A DNA stretch of 64,000 nt from JANQQN01 sp964519665 (GTDB taxonomy: Bacteria > Myxococcota > Kuafuiibacteriia > Kuafuiibacteriales > Kuafuiibacteriaceae): NCBI GenBank assembly GCA_964519665.1, contig CAZFIV010000018.1, positions 1 to 64,000 on the forward strand, given 5' to 3'. Numbering within the stretch: position 1 is the stretch's first letter; the number at the start of each line of letters is the position of its first letter. Below, piece after piece: positions 60,740 through 64,000 of this stretch. The notes below the pieces were generated by a model. It did no database searches. It was given only the letters and a program-made list of their open reading frames with translations, and was not told where the DNA came from. A program made the translations under genes and the position numbers.

Positions 60740-62452
60740 TTAATCGGTCGGCTGTGCCGCGGCCTTGAGTGCCCTCTTGGCCGCCGCGAGTTTACGTTGC
60801 AGTAAAGTAACTTCTTCGGGGCGTGCAAGACGCCCTGCCCCGTCCTTCCGTCGGCTGGAGAGGCTCGCAATATCCCGCTCAGCCACGGCAAGGTCGCCCA
60901 CTTCGAGCGCACAGGTCGCCCGCGAGAGTCTTACTTTTTCGTCGAGGATGTTCTGACGGCCGAACACGACCGCGCGGTTATAGTGCTCGATCGCCTGTCG
61001 GCAGTCGCCGAGCAGTGCTCGATAGATCGTCCCGAGGGTGTAGTGAATATTCCGCCGCTCTTCGGCGGTCGCGCGGGCATCCAGCAAGGCGCTACAAGCC
61101 TCGAGCGCTTCGGCCCCTTGCTCGAGGCCAATCTGAGCGTCACACAAGAGTTGCTGAGCCATCCGGGCCCGCTCACCGCCGGTCTGGATGACCTGGTCGG
61201 CCAAGCGCACCGCCTTGGCTAAGTCCCGCTCTCGGTAATAGGCGTCAATTGTTTGACGCCACAGCGTCAGTCCAGGATCGTCCGGGGACTCGACATCGAC
61301 GGTCACCGAGCCTTCCTCGCTCTTGGCGAACACCTCTGTGGAAGAAGAAGCCGCGAATGTCCCGGGCCACCGAAGCGAACGCCCAACGGGGCGGGAGGCC
61401 GAAGCCGTCGTAGCGCCTGCAGTATGTTTGGTTTTACGTCGCTTGGGTTGGAGTGGCCTTAGTGAGGGTGCGTCCGTTTTACCGGCTTCCGTTTTACCGG
61501 TTTCCGTCTTATCGGCTTCCGTTTTCCTGGCTTCCATATCGCCTGGTTCGGTGGCCGGTGCGCGGTGAACATCGCGCCGCTGACCAGCTTTGATCACCAG
61601 CTTGGCAGCCCCGAAATCACCGCCGGTCACCATGACTTGGCCTCGACGAACCTCGACGAAGTATCGGTCAGCCCAATAGCCGGTGGAAAAATCATCACTC
61701 TGGGCGAGCAGTCGAAAAGCCGGAGTTTGTAGGTTCGGCTCTGCCCCGTGGGTCGGCGGCTCCGGCAAGCGAACCCGTACCGCGCCCACCGTGAGCGCCA
61801 GCTCGACGGCCGGACCATCCGAGACGTGCGCCTGCATTTGAGTCCGAGGCTCGAGGTCGAGCCGAGCGCCTGAGGCCAACGTAACGGTCAAGGGCGCCGC
61901 ACCCGACACCAAATGTTGCGCATCACCGTTCGCTCTTGTCGCCCGGAGCGCCGCTTCATCGGACGAGTCAACATGACCAGAAGCCGGCGATCCCAGTGGG
62001 GCGTCGACGTGATCCGGAGCTCCGACCTGAGAACCCGGCGAAGACGTCACAAAACCTGGCCGAGAGGGCTTGATGTCCGTCGGAACGAGCGATGTCCGCC
62101 GCATGACGACCGCCGTCCCGACCATCAGGGCCACGACCAACGAGGCGGCGACCGCTGGAATGACCCAACGACGCCCAACCATTATGTCTTGCGGAGGCTG
62201 CTGGGCATCGACCTCCAGCTGCTGGCGAACCGCATCGCGAATCCGGCGCCAGCGGAGGTCATCGAGGTCTACCGTGCCCATCTCCGACAACAGGTCGGTG
62301 ACCTCTCTGACCTGCCGCAGATGCGCGCGACATTCCTCGCAGGCCGCGAGGTGAGCCTCGACGACCGACCTACGCGCCGGGTCGACTTCGCCGCGCGCGT
62401 AGGCATGAAGCTGGGCACGGGAGACATGCCTCGCCTGTTCCGTCGACGACAA
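60740..62452 (-). CDS. Zinc-finger (ZAS-type) FecR-domain protein with TPR-like C-terminus
   Basis: 570 residues. Residues about 33-43 (HLAACEEC) carry the H-x3-C-x2-C anti-sigma zinc motif. A transmembrane segment (VGRRWVIPAVAASLVVALMVG) follows, then FecR-like strands with LASGARLDLEPRTQM, a Lys/Thr/Glu-rich linker coded by 15-bp repeats, and a helical C-terminus of TPR type. Proteins of this build bind ECF sigma factors and relay an envelope signal, but no sigma gene is in the window. It heads the minus-strand glycan operon and diverges from a gene of unknown function. Confidence 0.8.
   Translation of the reverse strand: MSSTEQARHVSRAQLHAYARGEVDPARRSVVEAHLAACEECRAHLRQVREVTDLLSEMGTVDLDDLRWRRIRDAVRQQLEVDAQQPPQDIMVGRRWVIPAVAASLVVALMVGTAVVMRRTSLVPTDIKPSRPGFVTSSPGSQVGAPDHVDAPLGSPASGHVDSSDEAALRATRANGDAQHLVSGAAPLTVTLASGARLDLEPRTQMQAHVSDGPAVELALTVGAVRVRLPEPPTHGAEPNLQTPAFRLLAQSDDFSTGYWADRYFVEVRRGQVMVTGGDFGAAKLVIKAGQRRDVHRAPATEPGDMEARKTEADKTETGKTEAGKTDAPSLRPLQPKRRKTKHTAGATTASASRPVGRSLRWPGTFAASSSTEVFAKSEEGSVTVDVESPDDPGLTLWRQTIDAYYRERDLAKAVRLADQVIQTGGERARMAQQLLCDAQIGLEQGAEALEACSALLDARATAEERRNIHYTLGTIYRALLGDCRQAIEHYNRAVVFGRQNILDEKVRLSRATCALEVGDLAVAERDIASLSSRRKDGAGRLARPEEVTLLQRKLAAAKRALKAAAQPTD
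61473..61532 (-). repeat. 15-bp tandem repeat (four copies) within the FecR-type gene
   Basis: Four successive 15-mers of the type TCCGTTTTACCGGCT occupy 61473-61532 with one to three changes in copies 3 and 4. In frame they code for a K-T-E-A/T-x-like pentapeptide series in the linker. Copy number may vary between strains. Confidence 0.8.
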
Positions 62453-62514
62453 CGTGCCCTAGGTGCCGTCACACGTTCCTCGTATTCATCGACCAGGGCC
62501 GCTATGCTCAATTC

Positions 62515-63717
62515 GTGGCATTTCGAGCGGGTAGGCTTCCCGTCGACTGGGACAAACCCGTTCCAGAAGCGCTCTGGCCCGATACTCTTCTGGCCGCGAT
62601 CCGTAGCGATATCGGCGCTTTGGGGTCGAGGAGAGTCATCGTGACCCTCATCCAATGGCGTCGGGCGCTCGTAGGGCCGGATCCGACCGCGGCCCGGGAG
62701 GCCCGAAGACGCCTGCTCGCCGTCGGGCAGGCCATGCTCGGGGGCCCCGTGCTCCCCGACGAGCCGATGACCGGCGATGCCTCCGACGCTTTTACGGTGG
62801 AGGCGTTCGGCCATCCGCCGGTTCGTGCGTCCTTCGACGAGACCCTCGGTCCGACGGACGAAGACGACGGCGAGGCAACCGATGCGCGATTGCTCCGAAC
62901 ACCTTCGGTTCACGTCGAGCTTCCGCCGATGACGATTCCACCGACCGGTCATCTTCAGGGAGCTCGAGCGGCCGAGTCGACCATGACGCCAGGCCTCGAA
63001 ACGCCGGTCAGCCCAGCGTTCGACGAGGAGGCGGAATCACCGACGGCCCATATCCCGCTTCCGTCGCCGCTGTCCCGTCCAGACCGCCCGCCGGAGCCCG
63101 ATGCGCACGAATCGGGGACGGTGGATGGCATTGGAATCGCGCCCCACCGAGCTCTCAGCAATCTGCCGGCCGACGAGAAGGCCGCGCTCGAGGCCCCGCT
63201 CGAGGCCCCGCTCGAGGCCCCGCTCGAGGCCCCGCTCGAGGCGGTCGGGCCTGACGATCAGGCTGAAGACGACCTTCTTTCACCGAGCCGGTTAGCGCCG
63301 AAGCCCGGCGTGATTCGGCGCCGCAGCGCGAGGGGGGGCGATCCGTCGACCCGCCGTCCCCGCGCGTCGATGCATCATGTAAGGTCACTTTCTTCGGTCT
63401 TGATCCCTTTCGCCGAAGAGCTGGTCCCATTGGCCTTCGAACGACGGTCGCGGCGGTTCTGGGCTCGCTGGCGTGAAGTGGCCGGTGACCACGGGGTCCG
63501 CCGCCCTTTCGTGGAAGAGCTCCTGCGAAGAGCGACCGACGCGCGGTCGATGGTTTGCGAGCTGATCGGCGAGGTGCATTCGGTCGACCCGGAGTCGGTT
63601 GCCGTCCTCATCGACCGGCTTCAAGACGGCGATATGGGAGGTCCCGCGCCGGCCCGACCCCGCACCGGCGTCCGTATCGCAGCTCAGACTCCGATGCCGC
63701 CCGACAAAAACAGCTGA
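62515..63717 (+). CDS. Protein of unknown function with disordered middle and repeat
   Basis: 400 residues. The N-terminal 80 residues are a compact helical part (VDWDKPVPEALWPDTLLAAIRSD). The middle (about 85-290) is Pro/Ala/Glu-rich and disordered, with LEAP repeated four to five times. The C-terminal about 110 residues (RRPRASMHHVRSLSSVLIPFAEEL, RSRRFWARWREVAGDHG) look like a folded basic domain. GTG at 62515 starts it, 63 bases from the divergent FecR-type gene. I recognise no family. Confidence 0.6.
   Translation: MAFRAGRLPVDWDKPVPEALWPDTLLAAIRSDIGALGSRRVIVTLIQWRRALVGPDPTAAREARRRLLAVGQAMLGGPVLPDEPMTGDASDAFTVEAFGHPPVRASFDETLGPTDEDDGEATDARLLRTPSVHVELPPMTIPPTGHLQGARAAESTMTPGLETPVSPAFDEEAESPTAHIPLPSPLSRPDRPPEPDAHESGTVDGIGIAPHRALSNLPADEKAALEAPLEAPLEAPLEAPLEAVGPDDQAEDDLLSPSRLAPKPGVIRRRSARGGDPSTRRPRASMHHVRSLSSVLIPFAEELVPLAFERRSRRFWARWREVAGDHGVRRPFVEELLRRATDARSMVCELIGEVHSVDPESVAVLIDRLQDGDMGGPAPARPRTGVRIAAQTPMPPDKNS
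63186..63240 (+). repeat. 12-bp tandem repeat (4.6 copies) coding for LEAP units
   Basis: Identical 12-mers of GCTCGAGGCCCC run from 63186 to 63233, with a seven-base partial copy to 63240. The identity of all copies suggests recent slippage-driven expansion. In frame each unit codes for L-E-A-P. Confidence 0.9.
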
Positions 63718-63723
63718 AGCTCG

Positions 63724-64000
63724 CTACGCCTTGGACTCGCTGCGAAGCCCGAGCACCAGACTGACCACCATCGCGACCATGACCAGCGCGAAGGGTGCCC
63801 CAACGGTGACGACGGCGGCCTGCAAAGCGCTGAGGCCCTCTTCGCCTGATGCCAAGAGCAACACCGCGGCCACCGCGCCCTCAGCCACGGCCCAAAAGAC
63901 CCGTTGCCAGATCGGAGGGTTTGGAATCCCGCCGGATGTCAGCATATCGACCACGAACGAGGCCGAGTCGGACGATGTTACGAAGAACACCGCCACCAGC
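63724..64000 (-). CDS. BCCT-family betaine/choline/carnitine transporter, C-terminal part (5' end outside window)
   Basis: The 3' end of a gene continuing beyond the right edge. The visible residues read MAVFFVTSSDSASFVVDML at the start, the conserved last spans of BCCT transporters with the SDSAS motif, then ASGEEGLSALQAAVVTVGAPFA and a final span. The stop lies six bases from that of the convergent unknown gene. The full protein would be a sodium- or proton-coupled uptake system for compatible solutes. Confidence 0.78.
   Translation of the reverse strand, partial: LVAVFFVTSSDSASFVVDMLTSGGIPNPPIWQRVFWAVAEGAVAAVLLLASGEEGLSALQAAVVTVGAPFALVMVAMVVSLVLGLRSESKA

Overview
The window is 64 kb of high-GC DNA with about 50 genes, short gaps and several long same-strand runs. 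The gene content suggests a Gram-negative, delta-proteobacterial or Myxococcota-like organism: an ISC operon, a PEGA-type serine/threonine kinase, a sigma-54 activator, FtsX/LolD-type exporters, several outer-membrane barrels and TPR/FecR proteins. This is inference from gene content only. The only classical mobile gene is one DDE transposase near the left edge, next to a Uma2 nuclease gene and a tRNA-Gly(CCC).

Layout. 1-2.4 kb: Uma2 nuclease, insertion sequence, tRNA-Gly. 2.4-8.5 kb: NCS2-type permease, GAF histidine kinase, acyl-CoA synthetase with a divergent TetR regulator, GFA-family protein. 8.5-12.1 kb: M1 metallopeptidase with a DUF6702 partner, preceded by 640 bp without a convincing gene that carries intrinsic terminator signals on the minus strand. 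12.1-17.2 kb: a likely operon of a TPR protein, a diadenylate-cyclase-domain protein, a FAD oxidoreductase and a DUF2256-DUF3253 protein. 17.3-19.9 kb: peroxiredoxin-glutaredoxin fusion, winged-helix protein, MATE exporter. 20-30.9 kb, all minus: PilZ-like protein, Fe-superoxide dismutase, HAD nucleotidase, nucleotidyltransferase-like protein, then a five-gene Lol-like envelope export operon (ATPase, two FtsX permeases, LolA-like carrier, outer-membrane barrel). 31-36.3 kb: lipoprotein S41 protease and a XylR-type sigma-54 activator, divergent across a striking palindromic tandem-repeat array; then an outer-membrane protein. 36.3-43.5 kb: a kinase lying downstream of a complete isc operon (merR-type regulator, iscS, iscU, iscA, hscB, hscA).

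44-64 kb is dominated by cell-surface glycan and carbamoyl chemistry. fabH, carA, carB, an SxtJ-family membrane protein, a 49-residue DUF5989 protein and a NodU-type carbamoyltransferase form a compact minus-strand run, which links carbamoyl-phosphate synthesis to its probable user. Divergent from it are rfbC, a glycosyltransferase and asnB. Convergent to those is a minus-strand series: zinc-finger/FecR/TPR protein, secreted protein, beta-barrel, glycosyltransferase and a WecA-like initiating transferase with a soluble C-terminal extension. The right edge holds an unrecognised repeat-containing protein and the C-terminus of a BCCT transporter.

The points most worth follow-up are: (1) an isc operon headed by a MerR-family regulator with a C-x2-C-x8-C-x2-C tail and a matching 9-2-9 dyad upstream, where IscR would be expected; (2) the DAC-domain protein with intact DGA and RHR motifs in a Gram-negative-like genome; (3) the carAB-SxtJ-DUF5989-carbamoyltransferase operon; (4) the palindromic repeat array in a divergent promoter region; (5) the Lol-like export operon with shared acidic F-G motifs.
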